From Diadophis punctatus similis (taxonomy: Eukaryota; Chordata; Lepidosauria; Squamata; Dipsadidae): DNA of 64,000 bases. Both the position numbers and the translations under genes were made by a program. Every line of letters begins with the position of its first letter. The stretch's first letter is position 1. Location of the stretch: assembly GCA_023053685.1 (NCBI GenBank), contig JALIGW010000003.1:43160496-43224495 (forward strand), written 5' to 3'. Positions 1-12,912 of the stretch are shown here, in pieces. Under the pieces are notes generated by a model. The model searched no databases. It saw only the letters and a list, made by a program, of their open reading frames with translations, and had not been told where the DNA came from.

Positions 1-1275
1 TATGTCTTTTTTTTTACCAACTTAACAGTGAACACTTTTTTATTATCCTTGTTGTACCCATTTGCTCCCCTCAAAGCTTTAATCTAGATGCAACCTAATC
101 CTAACATATGTTTTATGCAATTTTTCTAAATACAGGCTTGGTTTTTTTTTACAAATGTTTCTAGCTGAGAAAGAGGAGGATTTAAATGTTCTATTCACTG
201 CTGACTTCCTTGCTATGACAGAACCCACTTTAGAAGATCACATCATTGTGGATTTGAAGAATTCCTTGATGGATTTCTTTTCCATCTGTATTATTAATTC
301 ACTGTACAACCAGAGTCCCAGTGCAGCTCTGTCTCCTCCCCTTTACTTGAAATAATTCCAAGCTGAGAGTATGAAAGCAAGTGAGAAATGCTTTTGAGGA
401 GAGGAGAGGCATGAAAATACAACCTACCGCTAAGCAATTATATAACACAAAGGGCGTGCAAACTCTTGCACAGAACACAGGATTTATATTTCCTGCATAA
501 ACTACTGTATGCTCTTGTCTGTGATTAATTTCGCCACAGTAGAGAAGGGCAAAATTTTCAGACCCTGTTTCTGTTTATTTTGTATGGGTGGATTTTGTTT
601 TTGAAGAGACAAGGTGGATTCTTTAGCTTAAAGCCGCCATTGAAATCTTGAAAAAATATCAATACTTCTGATAAATCACTTCTTTCATATCAGGGGACTT
701 TTAAGGATAAAATGGGTGACTTAACCCTCTGCAAAGCTAAGGATGCTGCTTTCGATATTATATTCCACCCTCCACCCCAAATAGGGAAACAAACCTTAAA
801 TCCTGAAATAGGTAGCTGCAGCCCCAATTCTAGTGACTGTCCTGCTATAGCCCTGGGCAAAAGAAAAAAGAAAATGTACAGTTTTCCCAATCACTGAAGT
901 TGCCCACCCTGCTGTGCAAATTAATTTTGATTCAGAAGACATTTTGTGCTTATAGTACTGATTGTCCTACGTATAAATAAATCACAGCATGTACATTATT
1001 TCATAAGCAATCATTCAATTTTCTATTCTAAATTGTTGGCATCAATGCTTCACTTTACCAGCCTTTCCTTTATCTCATTTCATTGACATTCATTAAAAGG
1101 TTGATAATATTTTAGTACTCTAACAGTTTGTAAAACTCTCTAATAAAAATACCCAATTTATTGTATAATCTAACTCACCTGCAACCTGTGACCACTATCA
1201 TTCACTATAGGAAAGTGCACTATAATGTGGAAAGCTTCAAAAACCTTTAGCATTCTGGACTGTGGGGGGAGGGAA
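1..1275. other. Unassigned AT-rich DNA
   Basis: I see no recognisable gene or transposon here. Short open frames such as 155-355 (66 codons) show no family motif and are expected by chance at this base composition. The stretch ends where a TA-flanked MITE begins. Confidence 0.5.
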
Positions 1276-1277
1276 TA

Positions 1278-1957
1278 CAGATCGTCCTTGACTTACAACC
1301 ACAATTGAGATGAAAATTTCCACTGGTAAATGAGACAGTTGTTAAGTGAGTTTTGCCCCATTTTATGACCTTTCTTGCCACAGTTGTTAAGTGAATCACT
1401 GCAGTTGTTAAGTTAGTAACGTGATTGTTAAGTGAATCTGGCTTCCCCATTGACTTTGCCTTTCAGAAGGTCAGTGACCCCAGGACACTGCAACTGTTGT
1501 AACTATGAACCAGTTGCTAAGCGTCTGAATTTTGATCACATGTCCATGGGGATGCTGCAACAGTTGTATGTGTGAAAAACAGTCATAAGTCACTTTTCTC
1601 AGTGCCAGGGGTGGGTTCTAACTTACCTCGCCGCCGGTTCACTTCCTCTCGCTCCATGTGGCTGCGCGTGCATTGCGCACCACGTGGGCGTGCATGCGCA
1701 GTGCCAAAAACTCAGCTTCTGTACATGCGCAGAAGCAAAAAACAGCAAAAAGCAGCAAAAAACAGCTTCTGCGCATGTGCAGAAGCCAAAAACAAGATGG
1801 TGGTGGCCACGGACCAACACTGACAGAACCGGCTCCATGACGTCACCACCGGTTTACTAACGATGCTATAGAACCAGTTAGAACCGGTAGGAACCACCTC
1901 TGCTCAGTGCCCTTTGAACAGTCAGCAAACAAATAGTTGTAAGTTTATGACTACCTC
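1278..1957. mobile_element. TA-flanked MITE, copy 1, split by a hAT MITE
   Basis: The left end CAGATCGTCCTTGACTTAC follows a TA, and the right end reads as the inverted form (..GACTACCT) before another TA. The body carries the TTGTTAAGTGAATC-type motifs seen again at 15466, 25607, 32973 and 53282. Terminal inverted repeats with a TA duplication fit a non-autonomous Tc1/mariner-type element, although the superfamily is inferred. The copy is interrupted at 1606-1902 by a younger hAT MITE; the host text resumes immediately after the duplication. Confidence 0.75.
1606..1902 (+). mobile_element. hAT MITE, GGTGGGTTC-ended family (copy 1)
   Basis: Ends are CAGGGGTGGGTTCTAAC and (inverse) GGTTCCTACC..CAGAGGTGGTTC. 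It is flanked by a perfect 8-bp duplication CTCAGTGC at 1598-1605 and 1903-1910, diagnostic of hAT-type insertion. It has no coding capacity. The interior is CpG-rich and contains repeated copies of an inverted motif like GCGCATGCGCAGAAGC followed by A-runs. Related copies: 12254, 15768, 25043, 33838, 52730, 58477 and 60105. Confidence 0.9.
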
Positions 1958-1982
1958 TAATTCAACCTCAAATTTATGGCAT

Positions 1983-3475
1983 TTCATTTATTTTTATTTT
2001 TATTTATTTATTTGTTTGTTTGTTTGTCAAACATGTACAAGATAGCAGGTATAGGTATAAACATAAGCAAAGTAAGTACAGATAAATGAGGACAATAGGA
2101 CAGTAAGACAGGGCCGGTAGGCACGCTGGTGCACTTATGCACGCCTCTTAGGAATGGGGTGAGGTCGACTATAGACAGTCTAAGGTTAAAGTTTTGGGGG
2201 TTTGGGGAAGAAACTACAGAGTCAGGTAATGTATTCCAGGCATTGGTCACTCTGTTGCTGAAGTTGTATTTTCTGCAATCGAGTTTGGAGCAGTTTACAT
2301 TAAGTTTGTATCTATTGTGTGCTTGTGTATTGAAGCTGAAGTAGTCATTGACAAGCATGACATTGTGGCAGATGATTTTATGAACTACATTTAGATCAGA
2401 TCGAAGGCGACATAGTTTTAAATTGTCTAAGCCCAAGATTTCAAGTCTGGTGGAATACGGTATTCTGTTGCGAGCAGAGGAGTGGAGGACTCTTCTTGTG
2501 AAATATTTCTGGACTCTCTCAATTGTATTAATGTCCGATATGCAGTATGGGTTCCAGACAGGTGAGCTGTATTCGAGAATTGGTCTAGTGAATGTTTTGT
2601 ATGCTCTGGTTAGCAGTGTAATATTGCCAGAGAAGAAGCTACGCAAGATTTGATTAACAACTCTTAGTGCCTTTTGGCAATGTTGTTACAATGGGCTCTA
2701 GCATTTAGGTCATTAGATATGAGTACTCCAAGGTCCTTGACAGAGTGAGGGTCGTTTACAAGGTCATGTCCTCCAAGCTTGTATTTTGTGTTCTGATTCT
2801 TTTTGCCAATGTGTAAGACAGAGCATTTGTTGGTTGAGATTTGAAGTTGCCAGTTGTTTGACCATTCTGATACATGGTCATGGTCTTTTTGAAGGGTAGA
2901 AGCATTGTCGGTGGTGTTAAATAGTTTAACATTGTCAGCGAAGAGAACACAGTTGCTTATAATATGATCACAAGGTCTTTTATGTAAATTATGAAGAGTG
3001 TTGGTCTAGAACGCTGCCTTGAGGGATACCACTGTTGACAGGTGCAGGATTTGATAGGCACTCCCTATTTTAACCACTTGTTGTCTGTTTGACAAGAACG
3101 CAGTTATCCAATCATGTAGGGATCCAGAGATACCATAAGAGTTTCAGAAGTAGTTTGTTGTGTACCACTGAATCAAAGGCTTTACAAAAGTCTATGTAAA
3201 TTGCGTCTATTGTTTTGTAGTAGTGTAGTCCATATGTTTTTGCAGTGTAGGAGTTGCAGATTACAGGATAATTTTTTTCTGAAACCAAATTGTTTGTTAG
3301 AGAGTAGGTTGTTAGTTTCTAAGTGGAGGGTAATGGATTGGTTTATGATTGATTCCATGACTTTTCAGGTGACGCAACATAAAGAGATTGGTCTGTAATT
3401 TTCAACGCTACTTGGATCTCCTTTTTTGAAGATAGGGATGCATCATGATCCATGGCATTTTTCCCTTGCTGACAC
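1983..3475 (-). mobile_element. Decayed LINE ORF2 (CR1/L2-like group) with AAAT-type tail
   Basis: Read on the minus strand this is a reverse-transcriptase gene remnant. From high to low coordinates I see NYRPISL (finger region), QFGFR, a degraded GVP..S.PTLFIIYI block, a region after the FADD box (KLFNTTDNA.TLQKD), then a long C-terminal stretch open from 2646 to 2008. That last part has LTRAYKTFTRPILEYSSPVW and a conserved IERVQ..FTRR segment. Several stops and frameshifts make it non-functional. The 3' end is an A-rich AAAT/AAAC repeat at 1983-2028. The same family recurs at 28769, 40715 and 55492. The clade assignment is by motif style and not certain. Confidence 0.8.
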
Positions 3476-4055
3476 TGTTTTAGAATAAGGCTGCATCCAA
3501 AATTACCCATGGAAGGGGGGAGGGTTTGATTTGCACAAGGGTGGGTGTGAGAGAGTCCAAGCTCTGCTGATTTTCCCTAGACTTTTGTTTGTGGATGTAC
3601 AAATGGGACAGGGTTTAGATCACAATTTCATGAACCACTGTCTTGCAGATTTTGACACACATGTGCATACTCTGTAGCTGCTGTTTCTTGAAACTGGCTA
3701 TATGTCCTGACAATAAAGAAAAAATTTGGCGCCTTCACACAGAGATTTCACACCGAAGACTTTTGTGTCTCTCTAGATCTGAACTTACTCTTCTCTACCC
3801 CAGTTACCCTTGTGTTGCCAGTTCAAAAAAGAAGCTGAAATGTGGACCTTTAATCACTTACATGGCAGCATAACAGATGCAAAGGGTGAGACCCAGAGAG
3901 TGCTTGAGTGACAGATTAATTAATGGTAAGAAAGAACACTAAGTGAGCTCTGCTTAAATGCACACTCACACTATACATGAATCTGTTCTGCCAGAGGAAA
4001 AAAAATAAACTTTGTCACTGTCTTCACATTTGGGAGTGGCTCTGAAACCCATAAT
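3476..4055. other. Unassigned DNA
   Basis: No repeat family or conserved coding stretch recognised between the LINE remnant and the solo LTR. Confidence 0.45.
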
Positions 4056-4060
4056 AGTGG

Positions 4061-4299
4061 TGTTACATATCCAGCAACAGCGAGGGGCTCTCCGGATTGG
4101 CTGCAGCCAAGCCGGCTGCCGAGCGGGAGAATGGAGAGCCGCTATTGGTTGCCGCGCCTGACAGCTCCATATAAAAGAGCTGTCAGAGCGCGGCTGAGGT
4201 AATTCTGCATGCCTGGTTGTTGTGAGCTGTTCCTGTGGTTCAGTTGTTAATAAAGAGTTGTTGTGAAGTTGGCCTGGCGTCCTATGTGCAGATTCAACA
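4061..4299 (+). mobile_element. Solo LTR (239 bp)
   Basis: Starts TGTTACATATCC and ends GATTCAACA (TG...CA), flanked by a perfect 5-bp duplication AGTGG at 4056-4060 and 4300-4304. It has a TATA-like ATATAAAAG near 4171 and an AATAAA signal near 4250, so the sense strand is plus. It is GC-rich relative to the surroundings. No gag or pol sequence lies beside it, so it is best read as a solo LTR left by recombination. A 5-bp duplication suits Gypsy or some endogenous retroviruses; I cannot choose between them. Confidence 0.82.
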
Positions 4300-4304
4300 A
4301 GTGG

Positions 4305-4702
4305 GTTTGAGAGAAAGCTGCCCTTTAACATAAACCTGGGCAGTATTCAATATTTCATAGGCATGGAAATTAGTAAATCTGTTTCTTTAGCTATAATGAA
4401 ACTGCCTGAAAATCATAATCTAATCTGCCTGCTAATGATAAAACTAGTAAGTCTGACTGAGATGCTTTAACACTGCTATGGATTCACTCCCTTCCAGCTG
4501 CTGAATGCAGATACATTTGTACATTCTATGTAATGATTCAACTTCATTTATAGGGCTTTTTTTTTAAAAAAAGCTGCCAAATGATTTAAACTTCACTAAT
4601 ACAAATAAAGTTTAATATAAATCACTGTTTATAATTGCCTTCATTAAGATTCACAACATGATTCACAATATTTCATTCTGGATTTCAGACTTTTCCTCCT
4701 TC
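4305..4702. other. Unassigned AT-rich DNA
   Basis: Nothing recognised; contains a short T8A8 hairpin near 4558-4575. Confidence 0.45.
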
Positions 4703-4710
4703 CCCTAAAA

Positions 4711-5524
4711 CAACAGTCACCAACTGGTAGTCCGTGGACCACTGGTGGTCCGCGAGAACATTTTGGTGGTCCGCAGAAAAATTATTTGCATTTTTTATAT
4801 TGCACTAAATCAGGGGTCCTTAAATGATGGCCCCTGGGCTGGATACGTGCAATGAATGTTTGTGTTGCTGCAGAGAGTCTCCCCCTTTGGGGTCTGAGGG
4901 GGGGGGCAGAAATTCCGACTTGGGGTCTGCTTCAGCCTCCTGGTGCCCCACCTCTGACCCACACAAAAAGACCCCAAAGGGGGAAACCCTTTGGGTGAAG
5001 GCTGGAGGGAAGTGCCACTGGTGGCGAAGAGCTGGAGGGCCTTGTTCCAGTGGGACTGCATCATGGCCTGGAACTGGCTGACCATCTAACCCCACTGAGC
5101 CTCCAGGCGCAGGTACCTGGCCTTGCACTCCCACAGGTCTTCCCTCTGCTTGGAAAGCTTATGCTCGTAGTCCTCAGTGAGGTGCTTCTGCTGAGCCTCC
5201 TTCTCGGTCAGATCCAATTTGAACTGAGCCAGCTGTTTTGCCAACTCTTTCTCATGGTGGCTGCTTAGCTCCTACAACTGCTTCCTGTTGGGGCCCTAAG
5301 GAGCCCGGGTGGGCAGGTGAGGAGGGGCTGGGTAGGAGGGGCGAGTAGAGGCTGGCAAGGCACCCCTTGATGTGAGTGACATTGAGTTGGCCACACCCAC
5401 CCAGTCACATGACCACCTAGCCACGCCCACCCAGCCGGTCATTAGGCAGATCATATTAGTGGTCCGTGGGATTTAAAATTATAAATTTAGTGGTCCCTGA
5501 GGTCCGAAAGGTTGATGACCCCTG
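4711..5524. mobile_element. Non-autonomous hAT element (814 bp) with cargo
   Basis: The left end CAACAGTCACCAACTGGTAG and right end GTTGATGACCCCTG form an imperfect inverted repeat. They are flanked by a perfect 8-bp duplication CCCTAAAA at 4703-4710 and 5525-5532. The ends carry repeated GTGGTCCGNGG motifs. Inside, a second end-like sequence (CAGGGGTCCTTAAATGATGG) starts at 4812 and leads into a G/C-rich stretch that includes a decayed coding fragment on the minus strand (about 4850-5290). The duplication has central TA, as in Buster-type hATs. Confidence 0.82.
4850..5290 (-). pseudogene. Captured coiled-coil coding fragment inside the hAT element
   Basis: On the minus strand about 70 codons read as one charged helical frame with two in-frame stops: HHEKELAKQLAQFKLDLTEK, then residues rich in E, K, Q and L, then after a stop MVSQFQAMMQSHWNKALQLF. 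The composition and heptad-like leucines suggest part of a host coiled-coil protein, not a transposase. The downstream part (about 4850-5030) is proline/serine-rich and less convincing. I do not recognise the parent gene. Its position between hAT ends suggests transduplication. Confidence 0.55.
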
Positions 5525-5554
5525 CCCTAAAATACTTGGAGGATTAGGTCCTCT

Positions 5555-5739
5555 GGACAGTTAGAACAATTAATCGGTGGAACAGCTTGCCTCCAGAAGT
5601 TGTGAATGCTCCAACACTGGAAGTTTTTAAGATGATGTTGGATAACCATTTGTCTGAAACGGTGTAGGGTTTCCTGCCTAAGCAGGGGGTTGGACTAGCA
5701 GGGGGTTGGACTAGAAGACCTCCAAGGTCCCTTCCAATT

Positions 5740-5745
<6 letters not shown>
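5555..5745 (+). mobile_element. CR1 LINE 3' end
   Basis: Sense-strand CR1 C-terminus and 3' UTR: it encodes the WNSLPPEVV-like block (GGAACAGCTTGCCTCCAGAA) and ends in the typical GGGGGTTGGACTAGAAGACC..AAGGTCCCTTCCAA. The AGCAGGGGGTTGGACT segment is duplicated in tandem (about 5682-5713). The tail passes directly into TTG then ATT repeats. Confidence 0.88.
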
Positions 5746-8495
<2,750 letters not shown>

Positions 8496-8499
8496 ATAT

Positions 8500-8568
8500 G
8501 AGTTGGAAGGAACCCCATTGGTCATCTAATCCAACCCCCTGGTCAGTGCAGAAATTCACTAGACCAGT
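8500..8568 (-). mobile_element. CR1 LINE 3' end (short)
   Basis: Antisense CR1 terminus: GAGTTGGAAGGAACCCCATT followed by CATCTAATCCAACCCCCTGG. It is broken by a half-palindrome MITE at 8569. Confidence 0.75.
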
Positions 8569-8640
8569 ATTTTTCAAACTTGACAGCTTTAAGGTGTATG
8601 GCTTTCAATGCCTAGAATTCCCCAGTCAACCTGCTATTTC
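8569..8640. mobile_element. Half of a palindromic hAT MITE
   Basis: CAGTATTTTTCAAACTTGAC.. through ..CTAGAATTCCCCAGTCAACC is one arm of the palindromic MITE seen complete at 8727-8862 and 17169-17284. The other arm is missing. Confidence 0.6.
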
Positions 8641-8654
8641 AAGTATTATTAAAT

Positions 8655-8995
8655 ACAGAATAGCAGTTAGAAGGGACCTTAGAGATCTTCCAGTCCAGCC
8701 CCCTGCTCAAGCAGAAGACCCTATACCAGTGTTTCCCAACCTTGGCAACTTGAAGATGTCTGGACTTCAACTCCCAGAATTCCCCAGCCAGCATTCGCTG
8801 GTTGGGGAATTCTGGGAGTTGAAGTCCAGACATCTTCAAGTTGCCAAGGTTGGGAAACACTGCCCTATACCATTCCAGACAAATGGATCTTCAATCTCAT
8901 CTTAAAAACCTCCAGATGCACTAGAATATCTGTATGATATGTTCATCTAGCCCCAGTATAAAAATCTAATTCTAGGAGGAAATTCCTGAAAATTA
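8655..8995 (-). mobile_element. CR1 LINE 3' end, split by a palindromic MITE
   Basis: Antisense CR1: AGAAGGGACCTTAGAGATCT..CCAGTCCAGCCCCCTGCTCA, interrupted at 8727-8862, then continuing as CCATTCCAGACAAATGG..CTTAAAAACCTCCAG. The CR1 text is continuous when the MITE and one duplication are removed. Confidence 0.85.
8727..8862. mobile_element. Palindromic hAT MITE (136 bp)
   Basis: Near-perfect palindrome with ends CAGTGTTTCCCAACCTTGGC and its inverse, and a core AACTCCCAGAATTCCCCAGC repeated inverted. Perfect 8-bp duplication CCCTATAC at 8719-8726 and 8863-8870. No coding capacity; would fold into one long hairpin. Confidence 0.93.
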
Positions 8996-8999
8996 ATTT

Positions 9000-10700
9000 G
9001 TGGGTTCAGAATTTTGGAAGGTTTTAATGAAAATTGAATGAAATGTGTAGGCAACGGCATCTGTTCTGTATGAACCAAGCTTGCCATGGCATGATTTTGG
9101 GGGAGTGAAGTGCGTATTCAAGAATAGCCCTTCCAAATCTTGTGGCATGTATAACATCCCTCAGAAGGAATGTACAACTGGTAGGCATTAGAAGGGCAGG
9201 AGTTTCTAAACAGGGTTTATAGAGATTGTAAACAGAATCACCACAGCTGCTTTACAGCTGCTGAACCATCCTGGGAAAATCCACAACTCCTTAAGGATTT
9301 GTAGCCGGGTGTGATGCTAATACCCACATACTCTCCAAAGTTCTTTTTAGACTCAAATATAAGCATACTCAGACTGAACACTTATTCCACATTTATAGCA
9401 GTGTTCTGATATGTTTAATTTGATTATATAGAATTAAATTAAAATTGAAATTATCTCAAACATATTCTAAGAGCCTTTTCATTCTTCATTTATGCTTTAT
9501 AAAAGAGAACAAACCACAAAATAACAACACCAACATAATAAAGATAAAAAGAAAAATCCATCATTTCTAGAGAAGCTATATGAAATTTGAGGTCCAGAGT
9601 GAGTAAGAGTAATTTGATCAAAATCTCCAAGGAATTTTTGGCAAAAGTAAGAAACCTGTTCTAGTAAATATGTATTTACATGGATGCCTCATGGTGGGGG
9701 AAAACAACCCCACAAAACCTATTAATAGTTTCGTGACTGGAAAACCATGCAGGCTAATAATATGAGCCTGCTTTTGTTTTTGAGCCAGAAACCAATATTA
9801 TATTTTGAATTCAAAGGATTTCTACCTGAAAGCAGAGTAGGTATTTTCCTGAAAACTGAACGCTAAAGATAATGCCTGGACTGACTCTAGGTCTTGCACT
9901 GATTCAGAACATTTGAAACTCTAATCTTGCCTTTTTATTATTATTGTTCTTGTTAACTATTTTGTCATTAATATAGTATATAGATGATAGGTTAATGATC
10001 TGCAAATAAATGTAGTGGTTTAAAAATTTGGGGGGGCTGTTTTGCAAGGGGGGGAACTAATATTGTAGTAATGTATTCACCTAGGAGGGATAATATGTGT
10101 CTATGTGTTAGGTTTCTTTTATTTTCAAACGTTGGGTTTTTTGTGTGTTTTTGTTTAAAAAATTGGAATCTTCCATTTTAACGTTTGTTTTGAATAAAAT
10201 AAAAACAGAACCAAATAAAAGAAAAAAGAAAATTCCCAGGCAAGGCTACTAGGAGCTCCACCTCCCACAGTGATTATGATATTATGTGAGAATGGCCTTG
10301 GGAGACTGGAAAAAGGGCTGCAGGCAAGACAGCTGTCACACAAAAGGTATCAAAGCAGGATGGCAATCATCCAGAGATAGCATTAATTGATTTCTTGGGT
10401 GGGTGGGGGGAATAAATTTGCTTAATATGTCTCTGTTATCTCTATTTAGAAGAGCAGTTCAACTAATGTTGGAGGTGATCCTCAGCCAGCTAATTCCCCA
10501 GCTAATGAAATATGCTCCAAAATTGCTTGATGACAAACACAATAAATGATAGAATGCTTTACATGATCATTTCATTGAGAAAATTGGGAACTCTAATGAA
10601 TAAAGTCCCTCTTTAAGGGAATTTTCCATTATTACAGAAGCAGCTCAGCTCCTTATAAAGTTTTTGCAAGAGTATAATACTCATTCTGGGAGTTCTTCTA
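9000..10700. other. Unassigned DNA
   Basis: No gene or known repeat recognised over about 1.7 kb. Contains short G-runs near 10030-10055. Confidence 0.5.
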
Positions 10701-10703
10701 GAC

Positions 10704-11052
10704 CAGGGCTCGGCAACCTTAAACACTCAAAGTGCCATTTGGACCTGTTTCCCACAGAAAAGAAAACACCGGGAGCCACAAAACCCTTTTGACATCTAAA
10801 ATGAAGATAACACTGCATTTATCGGTTTTTACCTTTATGCTATGTATAAAAAAACTATAGTGTGTTGCATTTGTGAAATCAATGAACTGCTACAGAGAAA
10901 ACAATTTTTTATTTCTGTATGCAACAAAAACATTTTGAATTCTGAAAAAAAAGATGGGTTGAAAAGCTCAATAAATCACTGCTGGCGGGTGTCGCACATT
11001 GGTGGCTGTGATGCATATTTTGAGCAACAGGGAGCCGCAGGAGAGGGATGAA
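10704..11052. mobile_element. hAT (Charlie-like) remnant
   Basis: Begins CAGGGCTCGGCAACCTTAAA, a common style of hAT left end, with GGGAGCCACAAAACCC inside and the inverse-looking GGGAGCCGCAGG near 11032. The right terminal repeat is missing because the Tc1-like element begins at about 11056. No transposase frame. Confidence 0.6.
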
Positions 11053-11325
11053 AGTGTTAAAATATTGGGGCATGATCACAGACCCATCAAATGTTTTGTT
11101 GCAAATAGTCAACAGGGTCGCAAGAAATGTGTTGAGAAAAAAAGACACACCTTAACTGCCAAAGATTTGAGAAGAATCAAACGTGAAGCAACCAGGAACC
11201 CATTATCCTCCAGTGCTGTCATATTTCAGAACTGCAACCTACCTGGAGTGTCCAGAAGTACAAGGTGTTCAGTGCTCAGAGACATGGCCAAGGTAAGGAA
11301 GGTGAAATCTGACCACCACTGAACA

Positions 11326-11625
11326 AGAGGGGGGTCAGGCTGTTCTCTATGGCACCGGAAGGCCGAACAAGGAATAATGGATGGAAGCTGACCAAGGAGA
11401 GATTCAACCTGGAAGTGAGGAGAAACTTTCTGACAGTGAGAGTGATCAACCAGTGGAACAGCTTGCCAGTGGAGGTTGTGAGAGCCCCAACGCTTGCGAC
11501 CTTCAAGGAGAGACTGGACTGCCATCTGTCTCAAATCGTGTAGGAACTCCTGCTTGAGCAGGGGGTTGGACTAGATGACCTACAAGGTACCTTCCAACTC
11601 TAATAATAAAATCTAAAAATCTAAA
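11326..11625 (+). mobile_element. CR1 LINE 3' end inserted in the Tc1-like element
   Basis: Encodes the CR1 C-terminus (GRTRNNGWKLTKERFNLEVR, NFLTVRVINQWNSLPVEVV) in the frame opened at 11349-11543, with a normal stop. It then has the 3' UTR GGGGGTTGGACTAGATGACC and an AATCTAAA tail. Interrupts the transposase between its DNA-binding and catalytic parts. Confidence 0.9.
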
Positions 11626-12253
11626 GACACATAAGTTGAAATGGCAAGACTGGGCCAAGAAATATCTGAAGACAGATTTTTCAAAGGTTTTATGGACTGA
11701 TGAGATGAGAGTGACTCTTGATGGACCAGATGGATGGGCCCATGGCTGGATCAGTAATGGGCACAGATCTCCACTTGACTCAGATGCCAGCAAGATGGAG
11801 GTGGGGTACTGGTATGGACTGGTATTATGAAAGATGAACTAGTTTTCAGGTTGCAGAGGGACTCAAAATCAACTCCCAAACCTACTGCCAGTTTTTAGAA
11901 GACACTTTCTTCAAGCAATGGTACAGGAAAAAGTCTGCATCTTTCAAGACAGCCATGATTTTTATGCAGGACAATGCTCCATAACATGCATCGAAGTACT
12001 CCACCTTGTGGCTAGCCAGTAAAGGTCTTAAAGATGAAATAATAATGACAGCCCCCCTTCCTCACCTAAACCCTATTGAGAACTTGTGGGCCATTCTTAA
12101 ACAGGAGATTTACGGTGAAGGAAAACAATACACCTCTCTGAAAAGTGTCTGGGAGGCTATGATTGCTCCTGCACAGAAAGTCAACAGATCAAGAAACTGA
12201 CAGACTCCATGAATGGAAGGCTTATGACTTTCATTGAAAAGAAGGGTGGCTAT

Positions 12254-12563
12254 CAGGGGTGGGTTCCTACTGGTGCGGTCTTGCCTGTTCGTCGCCGCAG
12301 AGCCGAAGAAGCTGTTGGCGTTCGCGGCGCAGGGCTTCCCCCGCCCGCTTTCCCCGGCCGCCGGGACGCCGCCATTTGCATCCCTTTGCCCTCTGTGCAA
12401 GCAGAATGCTTTGCGCATGCGCAGAGGGCAAAAGAACGCAAACGGCAGCATCCCGGCGGCCGGGGAAAGCGGGCGGGGGAAGCCCTGCACCGCGAACGCC
12501 AACAGCTTCTTCGGCTCTGCGGCGACGAACAGGCAAGACTGCACCGGTAGGAACCCACCCCTG
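12254..12563. mobile_element. Fully palindromic GC-rich hAT MITE (310 bp)
   Basis: Ends CAGGGGTGGGTTCCTAC and its inverse, with a perfect 8-bp duplication GTGGCTAT at 12246-12253 and 12564-12571. The whole element is a palindrome centred near 12408 with about 150-bp arms containing GCCGAAGAAGCTGTTGGCGT and TTTGCCCTCTG. Long open frames on both strands (for example 12234-12593) arise from GC-richness and are not genes. Shares ends with the 1606 family but has a different interior. Confidence 0.93.
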
Positions 12564-12912
12564 GTGGCTATATTGGTCACTGATTTTTTTTGAACTGTCT
12601 GAAATGTTTATTTGTAAATTTTGAGTTGTTTGTTTATTATTCTCATTTTAACAGATGAAAATAAATGGTGGATGGGAAATTTTTCATTTTTCATTTAGTT
12701 GCATAATAATTCTGCACACTAATAGTTGCCCAATAATTGTGCACACATAGATATTCTCCTAAGAAAGCCATAACCTCACTTTTACTTTCTTAAATATTCA
12801 GGTTTGAGGTTTATTAACAAACATTTTGGATTGACCGAGAGCACTGTAGTTGTTCAATAATAAAATTAATCCTCCAAAATACAGCTTGCCTAATAATTGT
12901 GTGCACGGTGTA

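Larger units (their letters stand above)
11056..12910 (+). mobile_element. Broken Tc1-like DNA transposon
   Basis: The 5' terminal repeat and transposase start are missing. The remaining transposase shows an N-terminal DNA-binding part (11060-11322), then after a CR1 insertion (11326-11625) the catalytic part: WTDEMRVTLDGPDGWAHGW (first Asp), MQDNAP (second Asp, followed by a stop), and LPHLNPIENLW (Glu). The second Asp and the Glu are separated by 35 residues when read through the stop. Frameshifts and stops make it inactive. The 3' terminal repeat (12866-12910, ..CCTAATAATTGTGTGCACGG) is followed by TA, and an internal related repeat lies at about 12705-12750. The last codons are split by a hAT MITE at 12254-12563. 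Confidence 0.88.

Noticed and set aside
1320..1440. Recurring GTTGTTAAGTGA motifs resembling a short-repeat array
   Set aside because: Internal repetition of a MITE present at five loci; no regular spacer as in CRISPR, and a vertebrate host.
12110..12624. Several overlapping frames of 90-156 codons on both strands
   Set aside because: They lie in a palindromic GC-rich MITE, where stop codons are rare and mirrored frames arise on both strands.
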